The position numbers and the translations under genes are program-made. 15,059 nucleotides of DNA from an uncultured Lachnospiraceae bacterium (GTDB taxonomy: Bacteria > Bacillota > Clostridia > Lachnospirales > Lachnospiraceae): positions 1 to 15,059 of the forward strand of contig CAJTVK010000106.1 in assembly GCA_910579645.1 (NCBI GenBank). Reading direction: 5' to 3'. The notes beneath the pieces were generated by a model, which was given only the letters and a program-made list of their open reading frames with translations, ran no database searches and was not told the DNA's origin. Shown here piece by piece: positions 6,048 to 12,693 of the stretch (the first letter of the stretch is position 1; the number at the start of each line of letters is the position of its first letter).

Positions 6048-8393
6048 ATGAAAAAGGGCATGAATCAAATACAAAAGGGTTTGCTTATGGCAATCGGCGT
6101 ATTGGCGATTATCTTGGCGGCTGTATTGGTTTCCAAGGGCATAGGATTTTATCAGGACAAAAAGCAGGAGAAGGAATGGGCGGCAAGGCATCAGGAAATA
6201 CAGGAAGAAATTGTCAGCGTACAGGTGAAGATAGAGGAACTGGCGGGAGATGCGGATGCGCTGCAGGCTTTTTTGGACGAACAGGTGAATTCCGTGTTAG
6301 TGCTGGATGAGTGGCAGGCGGAGGGGCAGGAGCCGGCAGGGCAGGAAAACAGTCAGGAAGCGGCAGGACAGGAAAGCAGTCAGGAAGCGGCAGGGCAGGT
6401 ACCGGACGGAAGCGGGCAGGATTCATCGGCTATGCAGGGGAATGCCGGTGACGAGGCGCAGGCAGTCACTTCCGGGGCGATTGTGATTCAGCAGACAGAG
6501 GAAATGCCCCAGGACAGCCAGCCTGCGGAAACCGGAAATACGGAGCCGGCCGAAGAAGCGGCTGCCTTGCCGGAAGTCAGTGAACAGGCATTGCAGCAGG
6601 CGGCGGAAGGAGCCATTGTTATAGATGCGCCGCCGGCACCGGAGCCGCCGGCGGAGGAAATGATTCCGGCAGACGTATCGGACGATTCCGTATCCGGCAA
6701 CGGAACGGCTTCGGAGGAAGGGGACGGAGCGGCGGATGGCGGAACGGAAGAGGATACGGTGTCCGGAAACGGAACGGCCGGAGCGGAAGGGGACGGATTG
6801 ACCGGAGCTTCCGGGACGGAAGAAGATACGGTATCCGGCAACGGAACGGCCGGAGCGGAGGGAGACGGATTGGCCGGAGCCTCCGGGACGGAAGAAGACA
6901 CGGTGTCCGGAAACGGAACGGCCGGAGCGGAAGGGGACGGATTGACCGGAGCCTCCGGGACGGAAGAGGATACGGTGTCCGGAAACGGAACGGCCGGAGC
7001 GGAAGGAGAGGGATTGACCGGAAGCGGAGCCGCCGGAGAAGAGGAAGACACGGTGTCCGGAAACGGAACGGCCGGAGCGGAAGGGGACGGATTGGCCGGA
7101 GCCTCCGGGACGGAAGAAGATACGGTGTCCGGAAACGGAACGGCCGGAACGGAAGCAGATACCGTATCCGGAAACGCAGCAGATTATATGGAAGAAGCGG
7201 AGACAATATCCGGAAATGCCGTAATAAACGGACAGGTGATACCCTTTGAAAGAGACGAAGCAGAGCCGACTCTGGAACAGAGGCGGAAAATTCGTTCCTC
7301 TTATTTGGAGACTTTGCAGATAAACGGAGAAGACAGGGCGGTTTTGGACAACAGCAGCTATGATTTTTCCGATATCAGGATTGCCTGTCTTGGCGACAGC
7401 TTAACGGAAGGCAGCAATTTGGATAAAATGGAGAATTATCAGCAGTATTCCTATCCCTCCGTATTAAAGAATCTTCTGAATGCCGAGGAGGTTTATAATT
7501 TGGGAATGGGAGGCTCTTCTTACGGGAGATATTGGGACAATGCATTTGTGGACCGATATCATGCCATTCCGCAGGATGCGGATATCATATTGGTCATGGG
7601 AGGAACAAACGACGGATTTGCCGCTTCCGAGAAAGAACTGGGAAGTTTGGAAGAGAAGAAGAAAAGAACTTTTTACGGCGATGTGGATGAACTGATGCAA
7701 GGGCTGAAAAGAGATTATCCCAATGCAAAGATTATATTTGCCACCCCTCTTCCCAATGTCCTTCATGACTATTTAAGGGCACAGAGGGCGGAACTGCTTC
7801 CTCAGAACATGTATGCGAAAGCAATTAAGGAATTGGCGGATCAGAATCAGATAGAAGTCATTGATTTATATAATTCGAATCTGCTGGATACCCATGACGC
7901 ACAGGTAATTTCCAATTATATGCCTGACGGCGTACACGGGAATCCGGAAGGATACCGGATACTGGCCGAGCATATTGCAAGCCAGCTGATAGAGATAGCA
8001 GAACGCGGAGGATTGGAGAACGGGAAGGCAGGCACGGTCAGCGGCAATGTGGTTTCCGGTGCGGATGCCATGACTTCTTCAGAGGGCATGGCTCCGGGAG
8101 CGGCTCCGGCAGAAGGCGTGCCGGGACAGGCAGCGGAGGCGCAAAGCACGGAAGAGAGACAGCGCGCGGAAGCGGAGCGGCTGGCCAGGGAAAGGGAAGA
8201 AGCGGAAAAAGCCGCGGAAAACAACAGGAAGGTTGCGGCAGATGCCATGGTTATAACACCGGCGGCGGAGACCGTGCCGGAAGCGGCAGCGCCGACACAG
8301 CAGGCAGCACCGGAAACGCCGCCGGCACAGGATGAAATGTCTGTGGCGGAAGAGAAGTATGAATATGGCGGTGAAGCTATTGTGATTCAGTGA
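6048..8393 (+). CDS. Membrane-anchored SGNH/GDSL hydrolase with VSGN repeat region
   Basis: A 781-residue extracytoplasmic protein. Residues 9-29 form one hydrophobic anchor after a short lysine-bearing N-terminus, followed by a short helical part (35-90). Residues 95-210 are Glu/Ala/Gln-rich low complexity, including duplicated SQEAAGQ. Residues 214-390 are a 24-residue tandem repeat of the type DTVSGNGTAGAEGDGL. The SGNH hydrolase domain spans about 443-652: GDS (nucleophile Ser451), GMGGSS block (487-491), GGTND (Asn521) and DGVH (Asp627, His630), so all catalytic blocks are present. The tail (653-781) is Ala/Pro/Glu-rich with a charged helix near 700-728 and ends in AIVIQ. Start ATG 6048 follows AGGAAGG at 11 bases. 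The family hydrolyses esters of sugars, lipids or peptidoglycan; the substrate here is unknown. It lies between rlmB and sigH, where B. subtilis has rae1 instead. Confidence 0.88.
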   Translation: MKKGMNQIQKGLLMAIGVLAIILAAVLVSKGIGFYQDKKQEKEWAARHQEIQEEIVSVQVKIEELAGDADALQAFLDEQVNSVLVLDEWQAEGQEPAGQENSQEAAGQESSQEAAGQVPDGSGQDSSAMQGNAGDEAQAVTSGAIVIQQTEEMPQDSQPAETGNTEPAEEAAALPEVSEQALQQAAEGAIVIDAPPAPEPPAEEMIPADVSDDSVSGNGTASEEGDGAADGGTEEDTVSGNGTAGAEGDGLTGASGTEEDTVSGNGTAGAEGDGLAGASGTEEDTVSGNGTAGAEGDGLTGASGTEEDTVSGNGTAGAEGEGLTGSGAAGEEEDTVSGNGTAGAEGDGLAGASGTEEDTVSGNGTAGTEADTVSGNAADYMEEAETISGNAVINGQVIPFERDEAEPTLEQRRKIRSSYLETLQINGEDRAVLDNSSYDFSDIRIACLGDSLTEGSNLDKMENYQQYSYPSVLKNLLNAEEVYNLGMGGSSYGRYWDNAFVDRYHAIPQDADIILVMGGTNDGFAASEKELGSLEEKKKRTFYGDVDELMQGLKRDYPNAKIIFATPLPNVLHDYLRAQRAELLPQNMYAKAIKELADQNQIEVIDLYNSNLLDTHDAQVISNYMPDGVHGNPEGYRILAEHIASQLIEIAERGGLENGKAGTVSGNVVSGADAMTSSEGMAPGAAPAEGVPGQAAEAQSTEERQRAEAERLAREREEAEKAAENNRKVAADAMVITPAAETVPEAAAPTQQAAPETPPAQDEMSVAEEKYEYGGEAIVIQ
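6687..7175 (+). repeat. 72-bp coding minisatellite (24-residue VSGN repeat)
   Basis: The VSGN motif recurs at protein residues 214, 238, 262, 286, 310, 336, 360 and 373, with ISGN at 387. The spacing is 24 residues (72 bp) for most units, 26 for one and 13 for the last. The units are nearly identical at the DNA level (for example GTGTCCGGAAACGGAACGGC), which indicates recent expansion by slippage or unequal recombination. Confidence 0.93.
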
Positions 8394-8394
8394 T

Positions 8395-8637
8395 GCAGCC
8401 GGGATTCCATATTTTGACGACTTATATTTGGATTTGGTCGTCTATCCGGATGGGACAATTATAGAGGATGATATGGATGAACTGCAGGATGCATTATCAA
8501 AAGGGGATATTACGCAGGAACAATTTCGTCTTGCGTTGGAAACCAGCCATAGATTGCAGCAGGGAATATTGAGCAATGTTCCTTCTCTTATCGACTATAC
8601 AAGAAAATGTTATGAAATCCATTGCCCACAGGAATAA
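8395..8637 (+). pseudogene. C-terminal remnant of a DUF402-family protein
   Basis: The frame that ends at 8637 reads AAGIPYFDDLYLDLVVYPDG and continues with ELQDALSKGDITQEQFRLAL, which matches the conserved C-terminal part of DUF402 proteins (family of nucleotide phosphatase-like proteins such as YgaC). Only about 80 residues remain; the family usually has about 160-190, and the N-terminal half is absent. The frame has no ATG with a ribosome binding site and is closed upstream by a stop at 8383-8385, inside the SGNH gene. A TTG at 8428 is the only start-like codon and lacks a Shine-Dalgarno sequence. The simplest reading is that insertion or deletion next to the SGNH gene removed the 5' half. 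The ATG at 8393, which overlaps the SGNH stop, runs in another frame and ends after 23 codons. Confidence 0.75.
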
Positions 8638-8664
8638 AATAGTAGTAAGAAGATAGGTATCAAA

Positions 8665-9300
8665 ATGCAGGATTCATATGGTCAATACAGCGATGAAGAA
8701 TTGATTGTCCGTCTGCGTGACGGGGAAGAGCCGATTACGGATTATATTATGGACAAATATAAAAATCTGGTAAAAAGCAAGGCCAGATCTATGTACATTC
8801 TTGGTGCGGACAATGACGACCTTATCCAGGAAGGGATGATAGGCCTGTTTAAGGCCGTCCGTGATTATGACAGCGGGCGGGATGCCAGTTTCTTTACTTT
8901 TGCCGATTTATGCATATCCAGACAAATGTATACGGCTGTGCAGGCTTCCGGGCGCAAGAAGCACGCCCCTCTGAACAGTTATATTTCACTTTACAGTCAG
9001 GTACATAGCGACGGGGAACCGGACGGGGAAGAGTCGCAATTACAGAATATATTGGTTTCCAAGGCAGGACAGAGCCCGGAAGAAATGCTGATAGACCGGG
9101 AAAATGTGGAAGTGTTGGAAAAGATTATCGAACGGGAACTGAGCGTTTTTGAAAAGCAGGTGTTGGATTTATATATTACGGGCATGAGTTATGTGCAGAT
9201 TGCGAAAGTGCTGGGAAGGGACGGGAAGTCTACGGATAATGCCCTGCAGAGAATTAAGGGGAAACTGCGGAAGGTGATTGGCAACACGGGACGGGTATAA
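8665..9300 (+). CDS. sigH: RNA polymerase sigma factor SigH (sporulation/stationary phase)
   Basis: A 211-residue sigma-70 family factor that in spore formers directs early sporulation and post-exponential genes. Region 2 has DDLIQEGMIGLFKAVRDYD (51-69) followed by the aromatic-rich melting segment ASFFTFADLCISRQM (74-88). A variable linker follows (100-140), then region 4 (about 155-205) with the helix-turn-helix MSYVQIAKVLGRDGKS. Length and N-terminal YSDEELI fit SigH closely. ATG 8665 follows a weak ATAGGT site. The gene ends the conserved rlmB-sigH block and is followed by a terminator. Confidence 0.94.
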   Translation: MQDSYGQYSDEELIVRLRDGEEPITDYIMDKYKNLVKSKARSMYILGADNDDLIQEGMIGLFKAVRDYDSGRDASFFTFADLCISRQMYTAVQASGRKKHAPLNSYISLYSQVHSDGEPDGEESQLQNILVSKAGQSPEEMLIDRENVEVLEKIIERELSVFEKQVLDLYITGMSYVQIAKVLGRDGKSTDNALQRIKGKLRKVIGNTGRV

Positions 9301-9342
9301 TTTTTTAAACTTGTGTAACGGAATGAAAGGAAACAAAAGTTG

Positions 9343-9372
9343 GCGGAAGCAATGAATGCTTCTGCTTTTTTT
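9343..9372 (+). terminator. Intrinsic terminator after sigH
   Basis: GCGGAAGCA (9343-9351) pairs with TGCTTCTGC (9357-9365) across a five-base loop, followed by seven T. It closes the sigH transcript. The remaining spacer 9373-9515 contains two overlapping six-bp inverted repeats (9373-9388, 9385-9400) and no gene that I can see. Confidence 0.9.
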
Positions 9373-9515
9373 GTGTGCAGGGGCACACGTCCTAACGTGT
9401 AAAAAGACACAAATCCGCCCGGGAAATGGTGAAAAGACGGTCTGATTTAGGCCGGATTAATATAAAATGAACAGAAATAGGCAGGAAAAGGTGCAATATT
9501 TTATGGAAATATCTA

Positions 9516-9544
9516 TTGACCGTTGGTCGAAAAGATGCTAAATT
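9516..9544 (+). promoter_or_regulatory. Promoter of the lipid-type operon
   Basis: TTGACC (9516-9521), a 17-bp spacer, and TAAATT (9539-9544) preceded by TGC make an extended -10 promoter. Transcription would start near 9551, about 57 bases before the ATG of the SCP2 gene. The -35 box lies inside the first operator. Confidence 0.72.
9517..9529 (+). promoter_or_regulatory. Operator O1 (palindrome GACCGTTGGTC)
   Basis: GACCGTTGGTC at 9518-9528 is a perfect 4-bp-arm palindrome around GTT (GACC/GGTC) that overlaps the -35 box and spacer. Binding would block RNA polymerase. Short palindromes of this shape are typical of TetR-family operators; the regulator is not in the window. Confidence 0.7.
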
Positions 9545-9559
9545 TTAAAGGTAACAAAT

Positions 9560-9572
9560 CGACCGTTGGTCG
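9560..9572 (+). promoter_or_regulatory. Operator O2 (palindrome CGACCGTTGGTCG)
   Basis: CGACCGTTGGTCG (9560-9572) repeats O1 exactly in its 11-bp core and is followed by the same GAAAA. It lies just after the predicted transcription start. The O1 and O2 centres are 43 bp apart, about four helical turns, so both sites face the same side of the DNA. Confidence 0.72.
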
Positions 9573-9607
9573 AAAAAGAAGATTGAAGAAAGATAGGGAG
9601 GAAAATC

Positions 9608-9952
9608 ATGACATATGCAGAGTTTTTTTCAAAGATAAAGGGAGAGTTTATGGGAGCGGATGTCAGCGATGTCCGGGAGCATTTGGCATATCAGTTCAAT
9701 ATTACAGGGGAGGCTGCAGGGATTTTTTATGTGGAAGTGAAAGAGGGAAAGCTGTATGTGGAGCCTTATGAATATTTTGATCGGGATGCGATTTTCATCT
9801 GCGAGGCGGATACCCTGACAAAAATTGCGGACGGCAAGCTGGATCCCATTCTGGCCGTTACGCTGCAGAAGCTTCGGGTGGAAGGAAATATTGACAAGGC
9901 ATTGAAGTTCAAGGAACTGGTAGATAAGAAAAGCAGCAAAAAGAAGAAATAG
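9608..9952 (+). CDS. SCP2-like sterol-carrier/lipid-binding domain protein
   Basis: A 114-residue single-domain protein of the SCP2 type, which forms a hydrophobic tunnel that binds lipids or acyl-CoA. The most telling part is ADGKLDPILAVTLQKLRVEG (74-93), a classic SCP2 C-terminal block, followed by the helix KALKFKELV. The N-terminus (YAEFFSKIKGEF) gives the first helix, and a Lys-rich tail KKSSKKKK ends the protein. There is no signal peptide, so it is cytoplasmic. GGGAGG lies six bases before ATG 9608. It is the first gene after the operator-controlled promoter. In this operon it may carry or shield the lipid product or substrate; that role is inference. Confidence 0.8.
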   Translation: MTYAEFFSKIKGEFMGADVSDVREHLAYQFNITGEAAGIFYVEVKEGKLYVEPYEYFDRDAIFICEADTLTKIADGKLDPILAVTLQKLRVEGNIDKALKFKELVDKKSSKKKK

Positions 9953-9990
9953 CGGGACTTGGTCGGGTATGCAACCGCAGAGGTAGGAAT

Positions 9991-10932
9991 ATGGGAAAAT
10001 TTTTAAAAAAGGCGGCAATATTGGCCGGCTTATTTACGGCTGCGGAGGCCGGAGGGTCGGCGTATTTTTACCGCAGGACAATGAAACGGAATAAGGCAAA
10101 GGTGGAACGTACCATAAAGATGTCGGGAACCGACTGGGATCAGTACAGGCCGGTGATGAAGGAGAAGAAAGAGGCCATGCTGTCCAGCCCTCATGAGGAT
10201 GTCTACATTTATTCGGAGGACGGACTGAGGCTGCATGCCACTTATTTCCCGAACGGGGAGACGGATAAGGCGGTGATTTGCTTTCACGGATATACCAGTG
10301 AGGGAATGAGCGATTACATAGGACTGTCGGATTATTATCTGAGAAACGGATACCGGATGCTGCTGCCGGACGCCAGGGCACACGGCAGCAGCGAAGGGGA
10401 GTATATCGGGTTCGGCTGTCTGGACAGGTATGATGCGCTGGGCTGGATAAAATGGATGACCGGCCGATGCGGAGAGAAGGTACGGATTCTGCTGCACGGG
10501 ACATCCATGGGCGGCGCCACCGTGCTGATGACGGGCGGACTGGAATTGCCGGAACAGGTGAAAGGGATTGTTTCGGACTGCGGGTTCACATCGCCCAAAG
10601 AGGTATTTACCCATGTGCTCCATACAATGTATCACCTGCCGGCATTTCCGATGCTGCAGATTGCGGATTATGTAAATAAGAAAAAGGCCGGGTACGGGCT
10701 GGACGAATGCAATACGGCAAGAGAAGCGGCCAAAATTTCGGTGCCGGTGCTTTTGGTGCATGGGGATGCGGATACTTTCGTGCCCTGCGGCATGTGCGGA
10801 AAAATCTATGCAAACTGCCGGCAGGCGAAGCAGCTGATTGTAGAAGGCGCAGGACACGCGGAAAGCTACTATAAAGATACGGATGCATATGAAAGAGCAT
10901 TGGATGATTTTTTGGAAGGAGCGGGATTATAA
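9991..10932 (+). CDS. Membrane-anchored alpha/beta hydrolase
   Basis: A 313-residue serine hydrolase. Residues 5-27 form one hydrophobic N-terminal segment (AAILAGLFTAAEAGGSAYF) followed by a basic stretch, typical of an uncleaved anchor. The hydrolase fold begins near residue 70. Visible elements are the oxyanion loop FHGYTSEG (98-105), ARAHGSSEG (128-136), the nucleophile elbow HGTSMGG (Ser172), the acid HGDADTFVP (Asp261) and the histidine GAGHAESY (His289). The arrangement matches the family with RHGSSxG-type loops found in Bacillota (YqkD-like). The substrate is likely a lipid ester or thioester but cannot be read from sequence. The spacer after the SCP2 gene is 38 bp; its end touches the next gene closely (1 bp). 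Confidence 0.88.
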   Translation: MGKFLKKAAILAGLFTAAEAGGSAYFYRRTMKRNKAKVERTIKMSGTDWDQYRPVMKEKKEAMLSSPHEDVYIYSEDGLRLHATYFPNGETDKAVICFHGYTSEGMSDYIGLSDYYLRNGYRMLLPDARAHGSSEGEYIGFGCLDRYDALGWIKWMTGRCGEKVRILLHGTSMGGATVLMTGGLELPEQVKGIVSDCGFTSPKEVFTHVLHTMYHLPAFPMLQIADYVNKKKAGYGLDECNTAREAAKISVPVLLVHGDADTFVPCGMCGKIYANCRQAKQLIVEGAGHAESYYKDTDAYERALDDFLEGAGL

Positions 10933-10933
10933 T

Positions 10934-12337
10934 ATGATGAAGACAAGGAACGGGTATCGGGTTTATCCGCTGACAGTGGCGCAGAAATTTCACTTTTTCT
11001 ATCAGAAGTTCTGCCCGAAAAAGCAGGTAGTGAATATAGGGACCAGCCTGACCATTGAGGCGGAACTGGACTGGGAAGTGCTGAAACAATGCATATATAA
11101 AGCCTATGAACGCTGTGAGTCCATGCGGCTGCGTTTTGCCCTGGATAAGGACGGGGAATGCTATCAGTATGTGGCAGAGAGGGAAGAAAGGGACATTGAA
11201 TTTGTAGATTTCAGCGGGGAGACGATGGAGGCGGCGCAGGCCGCCATGCAGAGATGGACGGAAATCCCCTTCAAGCTGGAAGATTCTCCGATGAACCGCA
11301 TCGTCATGATAAAGACTTCGGACGGGTACAGCGGCATTTATATGTTGGTAGACCATTTGACAATGGATGCACAGTCGCTTATCTGTTTTATGAAAGACGT
11401 GATAGAACTGTACTGCAACCGCATGTTTGATGATGTGCCGTATCCTAAGAATATGGCATCCTATACCGAGCAGCTGGAGAAAGATTTGGCTTATGAGGCC
11501 GGGTGCAGGGGGAAGGAAAGGGATACTCAGTTTTTCCATAAGCTGATAGAAGCTTCCGAACCGATTTATAATGGCATTGACGGGCCGCAGAAACTGGAAG
11601 CGGAAAGGGAGAAGACCGGAAATCAGCAGCTGCGGGCGGCAGTCAACGTATCGGACTCGGTGGATTCTGCCTTGGATATCTTTCACTTGGAAGAAGAGCC
11701 GACAAAGAGGCTGATGAGTTTCTGCGAGAAATATCATGTATCGCTGGTATGTCTTTTGCTGATGGGGCTTAGAACCTATTTTCAGAAAATGAACGGGAAC
11801 GATGATGTATCCATCAATACGGCAATTGCAAGAAGGGCAACTTTGATGGAGAAGAAATCCGGCGGCACCAGGATTCACTCCTTCCCTTTCCGGACAATCA
11901 TACCGGAGGGCAAGACCTTTTTGGAAGCTATCTATGAAATCCGTGACAAGCAGAACGAGATGTTCCGCCATGCCAACTTTGACCCGGTAGCATATTTCGG
12001 CTACCGCAGCCGGCTTTACCATAATGAGAACGGGCAGACTTATGAGCCGATGTCGCTGACCTATCAGCCCATGACCTTGCAGGAAAAGGGGCTGGATAAG
12101 CTGGGAGGCATTAAGTATAAGACGAAATGGTATCCGAACGGAGCCACTACACAGGCTATGTATCTGACCGTGATGCACAGGCCGGACGACAACGGGCTGG
12201 ACTTCAATTTCGAGCATCAGGTCAAAGCGGTGTCAAGAAAGCAGTTGGAATATTTGTACTATTATCTTTGCAAAATCATGTTTAAAGGCGCGGAAAACCC
12301 GGAACTGACGGTAGGGGAAATTATGAAGCTGATTTAA
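10934..12337 (+). CDS. Stand-alone condensation-domain (HxxxD) acyltransferase
   Basis: A 467-residue protein that forms one complete condensation domain of the nonribosomal-peptide/PapA superfamily and nothing else. The catalytic motif HHxxxDG appears as DHLTMDA (140-146): the essential second His (His141) and Asp145 are kept, while the first His is Asp and the Gly is Ala. The N-terminal YPLTVAQKFHFFYQ equals motif C1, and the C-terminal DFNFEHQV (423-430) fits the late motif of the second half. Such free enzymes join an acyl group on a carrier protein to an amine or alcohol. ATG 10934 (a second ATG follows at 10937) is preceded by GGAAGGAG; a frame that opens at 10883 lies inside the hydrolase gene. 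A carrier protein and ligase follow, which supports the role. Confidence 0.85.
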   Translation: MMKTRNGYRVYPLTVAQKFHFFYQKFCPKKQVVNIGTSLTIEAELDWEVLKQCIYKAYERCESMRLRFALDKDGECYQYVAEREERDIEFVDFSGETMEAAQAAMQRWTEIPFKLEDSPMNRIVMIKTSDGYSGIYMLVDHLTMDAQSLICFMKDVIELYCNRMFDDVPYPKNMASYTEQLEKDLAYEAGCRGKERDTQFFHKLIEASEPIYNGIDGPQKLEAEREKTGNQQLRAAVNVSDSVDSALDIFHLEEEPTKRLMSFCEKYHVSLVCLLLMGLRTYFQKMNGNDDVSINTAIARRATLMEKKSGGTRIHSFPFRTIIPEGKTFLEAIYEIRDKQNEMFRHANFDPVAYFGYRSRLYHNENGQTYEPMSLTYQPMTLQEKGLDKLGGIKYKTKWYPNGATTQAMYLTVMHRPDDNGLDFNFEHQVKAVSRKQLEYLYYYLCKIMFKGAENPELTVGEIMKLI

Positions 12338-12450
12338 GCCGGAAGCACAGGCGCGGGACGTGCCTGAAAAGCAAGAGTCTTATGAGAGGAAGCATTGTTC
12401 TGCGGCTCTGAGCCGGCAGCGGACAGGAAAGAGAAGAGAGGAGAAGTTAT

Positions 12451-12684
12451 ATGTTTGGGAAACTGGTGGAAGTAATTTGCAATTATGTGGAAGTGGAGCC
12501 GGAGAATGTGAAGCCGGACTCGCGTTTTATGGAAGATTTGGGTTTTACGTCTTTTGATTTCATGAGCATGCTGGGGGAACTGGAAGACACTTTTGACGTG
12601 GAAGTGGAGGAACAGGAAGCGGCGAAAATACGCACGGTGGAGGAAGCGGTGGCATATCTGGAGAAGCTGGCGGGACAGCAGTAG
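12451..12684 (+). CDS. Acyl carrier protein
   Basis: A 77-residue acidic four-helix carrier protein. The phosphopantetheine attachment site is DLGFTSFDFMSM, with Ser34 in the usual DLGxxS position; Phe replaces the common Leu after the serine, a sign of a specialised ACP rather than the housekeeping AcpP. GAGAGGAG precedes ATG 12451. It stands between the condensation enzyme and the ligase, with only 9 bp to the ligase start, so it is the likely carrier on which the ligase loads the acyl chain. The 113-bp spacer before it holds only a small GC hairpin without a T-run. Confidence 0.9.
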   Translation: MFGKLVEVICNYVEVEPENVKPDSRFMEDLGFTSFDFMSMLGELEDTFDVEVEEQEAAKIRTVEEAVAYLEKLAGQQ

Positions 12685-12693
12685 GAGGGAAAC

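Noticed and set aside
6488..7206. Pro/Ser- and Arg/Pro-rich repetitive antisense frames over the VSGN repeats
   Set aside because: The repeats are explained by the sense 24-residue units; the antisense frames follow automatically from the 72-bp period.
8428..8637. A stand-alone 69-residue gene starting at TTG 8428
   Set aside because: No ribosome binding site, and the frame continues upstream with DUF402-like residues, so it is a truncated remnant.
10607..12217. A 536-residue open frame antisense to the hydrolase and condensation genes
   Set aside because: Shadow of two well supported sense genes; its composition is His/Leu/Pro-rich as expected from reverse-complement codons.
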